Assembly: GCA_029298735.1 (NCBI GenBank)
Contig: JANSLP010000067.1
Coordinates: 62,001-126,000 of the forward strand
DNA from: Ophiostoma sp. CBS 140.51
Lineage: Eukaryota; Ascomycota; Sordariomycetes; Ophiostomatales; Ophiostomataceae
Direction of reading: 5' to 3'
Length of the DNA stretch: 64,000 nt
The notes under the pieces are model-generated. The model saw nothing but the letters and a program-made list of their open reading frames with translations. It did no database searches and was not told the origin of the DNA. A program made the position numbers and the translations under genes. Shown here in pieces: positions 11,992 to 21,253 of the stretch; position 1 is the stretch's first letter; every line of letters starts with the position of its first letter.

Positions 11992-12681
11992 TTACTGCGG
12001 GAGGCCCTCGAGGACCGAGCGGGCAGTGTTGTACATGGCGTGCAGGTCGCGGGCAGCGGTGGCGCAGGCGCCGCCGGGGGCGTTGCAGCGGCTCTCGACG
12101 GGAGCGTCGCGCTTCCAGCAGGACTGGCCGAACAGGGGGCACCACTGAGCATGAGCCTCCGGCTCGGCGGCGCGCTTCCAGCACGACTGGCCAAAGAGGG
12201 GGCACCACTGAGCACTGGCATCGCGCTTCTCGACGTTTTTCTGGAAGCCGTCAATGGTACTGATCAGGGCCTCGGCAGCGCGCTTGACCTTCCAGCACGA
12301 CTGGCCGAACAGGGGGCACCACTGGGCATCGGCCTCAGCATTGCGCTTGGCAACACCGTCCTCAGCGGGAGCGGGGAAGTGGCTGGCAAGGGCCAGGTCC
12401 GAGTAGAAGGAGCGGGGGTTGGACTGGGTGGAGGCGACAATGGAAGCCAGGCCGTCCAGGGAGCGCATGGCCTTGATGGAGGTCTCACCGACGGAGCGCT
12501 TGGAGATATCACCCGAGGGGCTCGAGGAGATGGCGTTGGCGAAAGCCTCAGCGGCGCGCTTGGCCTGCCAGCAAGGCATGCCGTTGAGGCTACAGAAGCT
12601 GGCCTCGGCATCAGCGATGGCAGCAGCAGAGACGCTGGTGGCACCGATGGCCAGGACAGAGATGATGGCGGTGGTCTTCAT
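11992..12681 (-). CDS. ppg1: Alpha-factor-like mating pheromone precursor
   Basis: Secreted precursor (229 aa, one exon) of the type of Neurospora CCG-4 and Cryphonectria Mf2 products. A signal peptide (about 1-19, ending ATSVSA) is followed by a Cys-bearing segment SFCSLNGMPCW (28-38), a spacer region of about 80 residues, and three identical QWCPLFGQSCW copies at 120-130, 158-168 and 179-189. KR dibasic sites for Kex2 stand at 41-42, 61-62, 112-113, 133-134, 152-153, 169-170 and 190-191. Residues between each KR and the peptide are X-Ala or X-Pro dipeptides (NA-EA-DA; DA-SA; AA-EP-EA-HA), as needed for Ste13/DPAP trimming. A last C-x6-C module (199-206) lacks the Trp and a Kex2 site. A TATAAT on the minus strand at 12849-12854 is a plausible promoter element. 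The match to fungal alpha pheromones by layout is very strong; mating-type specificity is not visible. Confidence 0.95.
   Translation of the reverse strand: MKTTAIISVLAIGATSVSAAAIADAEASFCSLNGMPCWQAKRAAEAFANAISSSPSGDISKRSVGETSIKAMRSLDGLASIVASTQSNPRSFYSDLALASHFPAPAEDGVAKRNAEADAQWCPLFGQSCWKVKRAAEALISTIDGFQKNVEKRDASAQWCPLFGQSCWKRAAEPEAHAQWCPLFGQSCWKRDAPVESRCNAPGGACATAARDLHAMYNTARSVLEGLPQ
12115..12324 (-). repeat. Three identical 11-residue pheromone repeats
   Basis: Peptide copies lie at 12292-12324, 12178-12210 and 12115-12147, each encoding QWCPLFGQSCW with a near-identical nucleotide sequence. Copies 2 and 3 are separated by only 30 nt and copies 1 and 2 by 81 nt, so copy-number change by unequal recombination is plausible. 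Confidence 0.93.
12568..12600 (-). repeat. Diverged pheromone-like module SFCSLNGMPCW
   Basis: The C-x6-C-W spacing and the following KRAAEA match repeat 1 (CW-KV-KRAAEA versus CW-QA-KRAAEA), which shows common origin with the true repeats. Only the Cys, Leu, Gly and Trp positions are kept inside the peptide. Confidence 0.75.
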
Positions 12682-14175
12682 GATGAATGACGGGAGATTT
12701 TGAAATTTTTTGAAGAAAAAAAAAGGGTTGAAAAAAGGAGAGTGAAGAAGAAGAAAGATGATGATCTCTGATGCAAGAATTGACTGTTGAGAGAGGATGA
12801 GGAGAAGAGAAAAAAACGTCGAGATGAAGAGAGAGGATGAGGTGGATCATTATACTTGATGAAGAGGCCTCGTCCATGGAGGTTTATTGACGAAGGCAAA
12901 GGTGGATCTCTATTGAGGCCGGATCGAGGGAACGAAAAACGACAAGACCGAAAAAGAACAAAAATGGTCAAGTAAACACAGCTGGACAGGAGGCGAGGAG
13001 TCGACAAGTGAGAAGTGACAGTGTCAAAGAAAGTTTACTCCGGTATAACTCAAGATATCTCCATGCTCACCTTGCTGCACCTGTTTCTTTTTCTTTTTTG
13101 TCAAGGAACATTCAAGCGAAAGTAGCCTTGCATATTGGGACTGCATCGCTTTGCTGTTTTCGTTGTTTCTTTCTTTTTTATTCACCACGCCTGCGCGCTT
13201 CTTTTGTTGTCCTCTGATATCCGACGTTGGGTTTCCTGTGTTCGACCTCCCTCGGATCACACGATGTCCGGGCTGAGGACCATGGAGGACCACGAGGTGG
13301 AGTCTTGCAGAGGGTTCATTGTTGAGGCACTGTCGGTCGTGCTTGCCTTGCCACGATGAAGCTCTATTGATACCCCAAAACGGCAATTGGGTGCCCCACA
13401 CCTCGATGCACTAGCACCGCCAGGACCACTCACCTTCCACCACTGCTATTCACACAGGAACAGCTTGTGCTCCCACCGCCAGCTGCTCAATAGCTCAATT
13501 GACAATTCAGTTGAGGAAAAACAACAGCAAAAAAAGAAATGACAGCCACTGGCCATGTCTCGGCAATTGGCGCCAACATTTGATGCCCCGGACGTTGTAA
13601 TCTTGTAATCTGTGTGCGGCAAAAGGCTGCTTCAGGAAATCGTCCATATCAACCACACCCGCCTTTAAACCAGGTCCGCCGCTAGGCCAGGGCGATCAGG
13701 GAGATCATGCATCTGCGCCAAAGATCGATATGTTCAGGGCGGTGTTGTGGGAGAGGAGTAGAGGAGGGCTGCTGGCGGTGGATTGCTAAAAACTGGCACC
13801 TGTCCTTCCGGCCGGAATAAACGGCGTTGAGCCTCCTGTCAAGTGTTAAAGTGTTGCATGTTTGAAGGAGTGTCATTTGCCGCCAGGGAGGTACGGACTG
13901 GGTTGGTCTGTGCGAGAATATGATGAGAAAAGATGAGAAAAAAAGAAGAGTTAAAAATGCTTTTCGCCTAGCTAAAATGCAAGAGAACTGTTGCAGAACT
14001 GCTAAAGAGTTTGCAGTCAAGCCATGTCTATCCTGGCTCCCTGGTTCGCCTTTCCTTTCTTCCAAAGACGTCGTTTAGCCAAATGCTTTCTGTATGCTCG
14101 ATATGCTCCTGTAACATGGTGTCGTAAATCGTCGGCCCATTTCCATTACGGGCGTTGTTATGTGTCTGCTTCCCC
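12682..14175. other. Intergenic: pheromone gene promoter side
   Basis: About 1.5 kb. Next to the pheromone ATG the plus strand is strongly purine-rich (12700-12850), giving the CT-rich leader common in fungal promoters. No gene or strong repeat is seen in 13000-14175; the SET-gene 3' UTR should occupy its right edge. Confidence 0.55.
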
Positions 14176-15501
14176 TCACTTTCTTGCCTCTTTCTTTTTG
14201 GGCTTCGCTTTCTTCTCCTCTTTCGCCTCCTCTTTCTGGTCGTCTCCCTCCTCTTCGTCTTCACCCTCCCTCAGCTTCTTGGCTGCCTGGGCGACCATGG
14301 CCTCGATTTGTCGCCACCGCAAAGCCAACAGGTTCCGCTGGCTCTCGGTGCCGACATTCGACTTGCCCAGCCGCTCAATCTTGGTGAGCGTCTTGTGGGC
14401 CAGCTCGGCCATGTCGTCCAGGCACTCGAGCAGCAATTCCTCACGCTCCTCCTTGCCCTCCTCCTCGTCTTCATCGTCGCCTCCGCCCTCGACAAACTGC
14501 AGCCAGACCGTCCGCTTGGCCGCGCCCGTGCCGCCGCATAACAGCCGCCGCAAAGCCACTTGCGTGCGGTAGCAGCCGCCCGGTGTGGCGGCATCAATCA
14601 TGTAGTTGCCCCAGAAGCCGGCGGTCTCCAAGTCTTCGCGGATAATGTCTTGGGGTGACGAAGAGAGCTTGGGTACTAGGACTGCATCGAGGGAGACCTC
14701 ATCCCAGCGGTTGTTGTCCGCCAATACGAAGCCGTACTCGACGAGTAGGGCGTCGTTGGCGTGTGCACCGTAGCTGATGGGCACTTCATCACCTTCCTTG
14801 TAGAGGCGGTCGGCGACAAACGAGAAACCCTGGGCGGCATAGGCGGCCTTGCACCCGCGGTCGGCGGCGTGGTTGAAGAGATCGGCCACGGGCTGCATAG
14901 CGATGCGGTCGTCGTGGCTGGGCAAGGTGGCCTCGGAGCGCGGGGTGGTATAGTAGAACGTACGCGAGTTGACCAGCAGCCACGCGCGGACGTATTTGCT
15001 CTTGGTGAGCTTCTCCCCAGTATCGTTCCCATCACCGTTGGTCTCCTTTCTCTCCACCTCCCCGAACGCCGCTTTGACGGCTTCCCAGTCGGCATTCAAC
15101 TTCGTCTGCTGGCGCTGTAGTGCATTCCGTGCCGGCGTGGGCAGCAGTTCGCGCAGTTTTGTCGGCCACAGCAGCGGCATGCCGGCCTCGAGGTCGTCGG
15201 GCGTCGGCAGCACGGCGTCCCAGGCGGCGTAGTCGCCCGTGTCGTCGAGCACCAAGTGGGCGGCCAGGATGCCGTGCACCGACACGTCCCGGTCCAAAGT
15301 GCGCGAAATGGCCTTGGGCACGGTCGCCAGCGTGCGGAGGGCACGCGTGGGCACGGCCAGGACGGTCTCACCCTCGAGGACGTCGCAGGTTGCGACCATA
15401 CCGTAACCACGACCGGGCAGCCGGCGGGGCGTGATGCTAGTTAGCTGGACGCCCTGCCTGGCGGCATAGCGCAGTAGGTCTTGCAATGTTTCGTCCTGCA
15501 T
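14176..15501 (-). CDS. SET-domain protein lysine methyltransferase (Rubisco LSMT/SETD3/RKM-like)
   Basis: The product is 441 aa in one exon. It has the split SET layout of the non-histone methyltransferase class: an N-terminal SET part with the glycine-rich SAM-binding turn RGYGMVA (31-37), an inserted helical region (about 95-170, YAAWDAVLPT and LLWPTKLRELL), then DLFNHA (207-212, the NH motif of the SAM pocket) and ISYGAHANDALLVEYGF (242-258, the pseudoknot tyrosine motif). The C-terminal half resembles the LSMT substrate-binding domain. The tail (about 405-441) is an acidic-then-basic Lys/Glu run, GDDQKEEAKEEKKAKPKKK, likely disordered. Family members methylate ribosomal proteins, elongation factor or cytochrome c; the substrate cannot be read here. 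The start is at the first ATG and leaves the SET domain complete. Confidence 0.88.
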   Translation of the reverse strand: MQDETLQDLLRYAARQGVQLTSITPRRLPGRGYGMVATCDVLEGETVLAVPTRALRTLATVPKAISRTLDRDVSVHGILAAHLVLDDTGDYAAWDAVLPTPDDLEAGMPLLWPTKLRELLPTPARNALQRQQTKLNADWEAVKAAFGEVERKETNGDGNDTGEKLTKSKYVRAWLLVNSRTFYYTTPRSEATLPSHDDRIAMQPVADLFNHAADRGCKAAYAAQGFSFVADRLYKEGDEVPISYGAHANDALLVEYGFVLADNNRWDEVSLDAVLVPKLSSSPQDIIREDLETAGFWGNYMIDAATPGGCYRTQVALRRLLCGGTGAAKRTVWLQFVEGGGDDEDEEEGKEEREELLLECLDDMAELAHKTLTKIERLGKSNVGTESQRNLLALRWRQIEAMVAQAAKKLREGEDEEEGDDQKEEAKEEKKAKPKKKEARK

Positions 15502-18057
15502 CGTGATGTGTGGACGTAGACGTAGGAAGACGGGGGTATCAAAAGAGTGACAAAAGTGACAAAAACGCCGAAGAACTTTCAGAGCGGCGATGAAGCTAAA
15601 GAGCTAAAAAGATTGGTCAAGATGGACCACCTATCTTTGCAATTGCAAAGGCATGCTGAAGAAGGAGGTAAATGTAGGAAAGTGAAGAAAATACAATTAA
15701 AAACGAAAAGGATATTCACGGACTGTAAGACGTGATACTGTTGCAATGCACGTCGATTGTCTTGACTCACAATGAGATGCGCTTGGCGTTGGCCGAAAAG
15801 GGTTGAAAAGTAGAGAACGCCGCCAAGTCACGGGAACTGGAGTTCCTTCGGGGATTTTTTTGGAAAGCGCGCCAGTGAAGAATGGAAGGAACGAATTGAC
15901 GTAGAGGAAGCTGCATGTCGCAATCAAGGGACGCAATTCTATGAGAATGAGGACTGTACTCACCATCGTGTTGGTAGAGGGAAAAGGGAATGAACATATG
16001 CGAAAGAATTGATATAAAAGAGTTGGAAAAGAGCAGGATGGGATACGTCGTAGAATGAGAAGCAGAATGAAACATCAACGATTGAATTCGTACGCGACTT
16101 CAATTCACGCTAATGGGGCGTACTACAACCGTAACTGCACTTTGTTAGGTAAGATGCGGCACCAACTGCTCCTGCCTCTGTTGTTGCTCTTGACCAAATT
16201 GTGGCTTCCTATTTGAGTACAAGAGCTGGTCTGACCCGGCGCAGGTAGTATGCTATTCGGGAAGGAGCACTCGAGGTATGGCAAAGCCTTCAACTACAGC
16301 CACAGGATCACAAGTCAGCCTCCAGGTAAAATAAAAGGAAACGGTCATACAAGGAGTGAAAAGAGACAGATACGAGTTTTCTATTTTCGTAAGTTCCTTT
16401 GCCATTTTCCAATTCTTGATTTTTGACAGGGCTTGTTGACCTCCTTATCTGATGCTTTATGTCTTTTTATTCTCCGTAATTTGGTCATTTCCGTCTTGGC
16501 CCAACCAAAAGTCGGTCCTTCCCCGTGCGCCTCCACCACCACTTACACGCTCTGATGGTCTTTCCTGTCTTTGTGTTGCCGGCTCTTTCCTCCCACAACA
16601 TCTCAATGCAGCCTCTTCCTAATTGTTCCCAATATCATTGAAAAGCCTCCTAATTTGTTTCTCTTTTTGTCGTTCACCGTATTCTCCAATCGTTGTGACG
16701 TACACCAGCATGCTTTCCCATGCGCCTTTTTACTCTCCCTATTCCCCTTCCCGGTCCTTTTTGTCCCGGCCCTTTTCTGCATTTTGTACAGAGTATTTGT
16801 TGTATTTCCCCTCTCGTCCCGTTACCTGACCGAGGCGAAAATGATCGACAACGCGACGGCATCCACAAACTGAACTGAACTGGAGACGCACGTGAAGAGA
16901 GGAGAGGCTTTGACGTGTTGTTGGTTGACAAGACGAAAGGACAAGAAAATGACAAGCTTTATGCATGCACCCGTTGGACTCGACCAAGATGGCATCCTTG
17001 TTCGTCTTTTGCTGCTGTTAGACCTGGTTTATGGCCCGTGGTCGTTCTCTCGGCGCATGGCCCCCCTTTTCGGTCGCCCGATCCGCGATCAACGTAGGAT
17101 TACGACCAGGGGGTCCTTGGAGAGGGGATAACACCTAACATTTTGCAATTGCAGGTGACCGCGCCCTGTTTTTACAACTTGGTGTTCATCGATCAAGACT
17201 ACGACCCTGACGGGCTTTGACTGGCATATTTTTCGACTTGTCTGGAGGCAGTCGTTCAGCTTTCGTTGTCTTTTCCCCATCAGGGACGGCCCTATGTCAC
17301 TATATGTGCTCCGCGCGTCATATACCGTTGTAGAAACGACGGAGCGCTTGGACGAGACATGACTTCGATGACCAGTAAAGACGGCCACGATGACATGGGA
17401 CGGTGATGGGATGGAAGGAAAGCACATGTAGACAAGTTGTTCGAAAAGAGGACAATAGAGGCGGTACAACATACGTCTGCCAAATTAGTAGGCACGGGCA
17501 CAAGAGTATTCGCCAACAGCTCTCTGGGACGAAGAGAAAGACTAATGAACAAGCCTTTGTTGGAAGGGTGTCCAGGTCCGCAATGTGACCCGGCCGGCAA
17601 TCGTTAAGATGTAACCTTGTTTCTTAATTCTTTTTACGTCGTAGCTCTCTCCGCTTTCTGCATGCACCTTTGCATGCGCCCTTTCTCTTCCCAGCTTTGA
17701 GCTCCATCTTCACGAGCTTTTTTTGTGTCTTTTTGCAACCACGTTTTTGTTGGCCTGAGAGAGGTGGCACTTTTTATATTGATTATTGTCGAGACCCTGG
17801 AAAAGCCACGATCTTACAGAGGCTTTTTCTTTTCTCCGTCCGCTTTCCCGCCGGAAAGTAAACAAGTCTACGCCCTAAAGACGGGATAAAATCAAAAGTA
17901 TAGATATACACACGGGAAGGCCCGTCTTTTCGTCTTTTGTCTTTTCGTCTTTTCTTTTTCTCTTCCCAGGATCGGCACACATAGCAAGCCTCCCCATACA
18001 TTTTTGTCTTTTAATATCTAATCACTTACACCGTTTGCACACACCTTGTCCACCGCC
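15502..18057. other. Intergenic, divergent SET gene / VPS62-like gene
   Basis: About 2.55 kb. I see no credible coding exon: short frames are unconserved in composition and break often. From about 17600 the plus strand is T/C-rich towards the VPS62-like start, consistent with a fungal promoter and leader. Confidence 0.55.
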
Positions 18058-19190
18058 ATGCCCTCCATCCGTCAGCTCGCCGGCGTTCTCGCCGCTGCTG
18101 CCGTGTCGAACGCTGCTCCCGCCGTTAACAACAACAAGCGCCAGACCACACCTCTGCCCGCCTACGCCTTGACCTACGCCCCCATCTCGTACTTGTACAG
18201 CGGCGAGAGCTGGTGGCCGTCTGACGTCGCTACCCACCTCGCCAACGTCATCCCCGAGGTCGACTATGTCGCTGTGCCCGGCTTCACTACGGCCGGCTCT
18301 GTTACCCTGGCCACCCTCAACGCCCAGAGCAGCAGCGTCTACCTGACATCCAAGGACAATGTCGACACCAGCCCAGCCTGGCTGGTCTCGGCCTACGGCA
18401 AGCCCACTACGACCACGGGCGGCTACAGCGCGGCGCCTGGTACGATTATCGCCGTCCAAAAGAACTCGACCTGGGTCGATGTGTTTTACTTTTACTTTTA
18501 CTCGTACAACTACGGCGGAAAGGTCCTCGGCATCAACTTTGACGACCACGTCGGTGACTGGGAGCACACTATGGTAAGCCACCATCCCATTCTCTTTTAA
18601 CAAAGCACCCGCTGACTTTGTAGATCCGCTTCGTCGACGGCGTCCCGACCGGCATGTACTTTTCCCAGCACGGCGCCGGCTCCGCCTACACATGGGCTTC
18701 TTTGTCCAAGGGTACGGGCGCCAACGCGGGTCGCCCGCTCACCTACATTGGCACCGGCGGCCACGCCAACTATGCCAAGCCCGGCACCGAAGACTACACA
18801 ATTGCCCTGGGTATTGTGAGCGACACGACGGATGCGGGTTTTGCCTGGGACATGGCCCAAAACTACCGTGGCTACTGGTTTGATTCCGCGTCGTCCACAT
18901 TCACCGAGGCGGGCGGCGTCAATGTTGGCGGCAGCGAGGAGAGCAGTACGTCGCCCGTGGAGGGCTCTACGTGGCTGCAGTGGGGCGGCGCCTGGGGCGA
19001 CGAGCAGTATGCGACGAGCCGTTCGGGCCAGTACTGCATCTTTGGGGAGTGCCACTACACGAGCGGACCGACGGGCCCTGTGGCCAAGAACCTGGGCCGG
19101 ACGGCGCTGTGCCAGGACGAGTCGGACTGCACAGTTTTCACGAGCGTCAATGATCTGACGCACCAGTCGAAGCGGAACGAGCGCAAGTAA
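18058..19190 (+). CDS. Secreted VPS62/DUF946-family protein
   Basis: Two exons, 18058-18573 and 18624-19190, give 360 aa; the 50-nt intron has donor GTAAGC and acceptor TGTAG. The product starts with a signal peptide (MPSIRQLAGVLAAAAVSNAA) and a short propeptide ending in a KR site (about residue 26), so it is probably Kex2-processed and exported. The core carries the VPS62-type signature: AYALTYAPISYLYSGESWWPSD near the N-terminus, GDWEHTMIRFVDGVPTGMYF spanning the splice junction, and YIGTGGHANYA. Several Trp/Tyr-rich patches and Cys residues follow. The family is named after yeast Vps62, whose biochemical role is unknown, and secreted versions are common in filamentous fungi. The ATG at 18058 is chosen because it directly begins the signal peptide. 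Confidence 0.85.
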
Positions 19191-19531
19191 ATACGCCAGT
19201 GTTGATACGAGAAGACAGCTTCCTGGTGTGATGTACATATATGGTTGGGAAGCACGAGTGTTGGATATTAATGTTGGACGACAGATGACACAAAGTAAAT
19301 AATGAGCGGATTTATAAACTTATTGGTATGTGTGTGTATTGTATGGTATGGTGTATATCACCAAGAGGTATCATTCATCTTCATCTTCACCCCCATGGAT
19401 ATCCAGTGATCAACTGTGTCATCCATTGTCATGGTTGTATCAATAAATATAAATTAGTAGGTTGTGCAATAGCCAACATCTTACAAGTGAGAAGGCATTG
19501 CAACAATCCTGTTTTATTCGACTCGTCGACC
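19191..19531. other. Short convergent intergenic region
   Basis: The 341 nt between two converging stop codons are AT-rich and suited to the two polyadenylation regions. No gene seen. Confidence 0.7.
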
Positions 19532-21253
19532 TTACGCCTCTTGCACGGGCGACGACTGCACGGGCGCCGCTGTTGCTGGAGCCACCTCCTCGCCCGAGTG
19601 GTGCGTCGCCGTGCCCGTAATGGGGCCATCGATACCCGCCGCACGCGCCTTGTCCTCCATGTTGAGCGCCGCCAGCTTTTCCGGATCCAAATTGCCGCGC
19701 TCGGCCTCGGCGGCCTTGCTGTACTGGACACGGGTCTTCCAGGCCGGGGTGCCCAGGTACTTGAAGCCGTTGGGGTCCTCAAACATGTAGGTGGTCTCCT
19801 CCAAGGACTTGCCGGCGGTTTCGGGGAAGAGGAAAAACACGTGGAGGAACATGGACGTGCAGAACACGCCGAAGAGAATGTACGTCTTCCACATAATATT
19901 TTGGAAGGCAATGGGCGTGAACAGGCCCAAAGCAGTGTTGAAGGCCCAGTTGCCCGAGGTGGCCAGAGACACACCAAGACCGCGGAGGCGCAAAGGGAAC
20001 AGTTCGGGCGGGTAGATCCAAGAGGCCGGGCCCCATGTGGGCGCATAGGAGGCCACGAACAGATAGGTGGAGGCAATCAGGGCCTTACCGGCTGGGCCAG
20101 TGACCAGCATAGACTCGGCCCTGACGCCCTGGATACCGCCGGGGACGACGACACCATAGGACTTCATGATGGCACCGTTGGCGTACATCCAAATCATCAT
20201 GAAAAAGGCACCGACGAGCATGGCATTGCGGCGGCCGTAGCGGTCGATCCACAGCAGGGCGGGGATGGTCATGAGGACATTGATAATGTACTGAATCGAA
20301 GAAGCCAGCAGGTTAGCGTTACCGCTGTAGCCCGTCATGGCGAAAATGTAGCCAATGTAGTACATCATGCAGTTCATGCCGGTGAGCTGGGACCAAATCT
20401 GCGTAAAGAGACCGACCATGGTGCGGTGGATCATGTTGGGCTTGAAGAGTTCCCAGTAGGTGGCGTCGGCGTTGGCGGCCTCAAACTCGACCACCTCGCG
20501 GATATCGGCCAGCTCGGCACGGGCAAAGACCGAGTTGGGGTCACCTTTGCCGTGGACAAGTGTCAGGACCTCCTTGCACTCTTCCCAGCGGTCGTGCTTG
20601 GCGAGCCAGCGAGGGGATTCGGGCAGGAACATCATGCCGAAGAACAGGCAGATGGCGGGGATCATTTGCAGAGCCCAGGGGACACGGAAGGCGGCCGGGT
20701 TGGTGGCGGTCTCCGGGCTACCGCCAATAAAGGAGCACCCATAGGATATGTAGAACATGATCAGGATACCCCAGGTAATGGCCCACTGCTGAGCGGCGAC
20801 GACACGGCCACGCAGAGAGGGCTGGGACAGCTCCGAGACATAGACAGGCACCTGGGACGACTCGATACCGACGGCCAAGCCGTTGATGATGCGACCGACA
20901 ATGAGCATGGCGACGTTCTGGGAGGCAGTAGTCAGAATACAGCCAATGACCCAGATGACGCAGCCAATCATGATGGACGTCTTGCGGCCGAGCTTGTCGG
21001 TCAGGATACCGGAGATGAGGGAACCGAGCCACGAGCCGGCGGACATGGAGGCGGTGACACCGCCCTGGCGCAGCGAGGTCAGACCCGTGCAAGTTTTTGA
21101 ACCGTTGAGGTCGGGGCCGTCAGGCCCGTCATTGAAGTAGCATTTGTACTGGTTGGTGGACAGCACGGCGGACAGGGACGCAATATCGAAACCGAAGAGG
21201 GCGCCACCTGTCACGGCAATGGCCGTGATGATGTAGATGTTGCCGATCGTCAT
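19532..21253 (-). CDS. MFS sugar transporter
   Basis: The product is 573 aa in one exon, with the 12-helix layout of the fungal hexose transporter family (plasma-membrane sugar/H+ symport or facilitated uptake). Family motifs in order: GGALFGFDIASLSAV in helix 1, DKLGRKTSIM after helix 2, GRIINGLAVGIESSQVPVYV in helix 4-5, PESPRWLAKHDR before the central loop, QLTGMNCMMYYIGYIF in helix 7, DRYGRRNAML after helix 8 and PETAGKSLEE after helix 12. The cytosolic C-terminal tail (about 500-573) is hydrophilic and Ala/Thr-rich. The exact sugar cannot be told. A clean TATATAAG lies about 140 nt upstream. The transporter has a long gene-free upstream region, common for genes under carbon-source control, though no such control is shown. 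Confidence 0.93.
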   Translation of the reverse strand: MTIGNIYIITAIAVTGGALFGFDIASLSAVLSTNQYKCYFNDGPDGPDLNGSKTCTGLTSLRQGGVTASMSAGSWLGSLISGILTDKLGRKTSIMIGCVIWVIGCILTTASQNVAMLIVGRIINGLAVGIESSQVPVYVSELSQPSLRGRVVAAQQWAITWGILIMFYISYGCSFIGGSPETATNPAAFRVPWALQMIPAICLFFGMMFLPESPRWLAKHDRWEECKEVLTLVHGKGDPNSVFARAELADIREVVEFEAANADATYWELFKPNMIHRTMVGLFTQIWSQLTGMNCMMYYIGYIFAMTGYSGNANLLASSIQYIINVLMTIPALLWIDRYGRRNAMLVGAFFMMIWMYANGAIMKSYGVVVPGGIQGVRAESMLVTGPAGKALIASTYLFVASYAPTWGPASWIYPPELFPLRLRGLGVSLATSGNWAFNTALGLFTPIAFQNIMWKTYILFGVFCTSMFLHVFFLFPETAGKSLEETTYMFEDPNGFKYLGTPAWKTRVQYSKAAEAERGNLDPEKLAALNMEDKARAAGIDGPITGTATHHSGEEVAPATAAPVQSSPVQEA

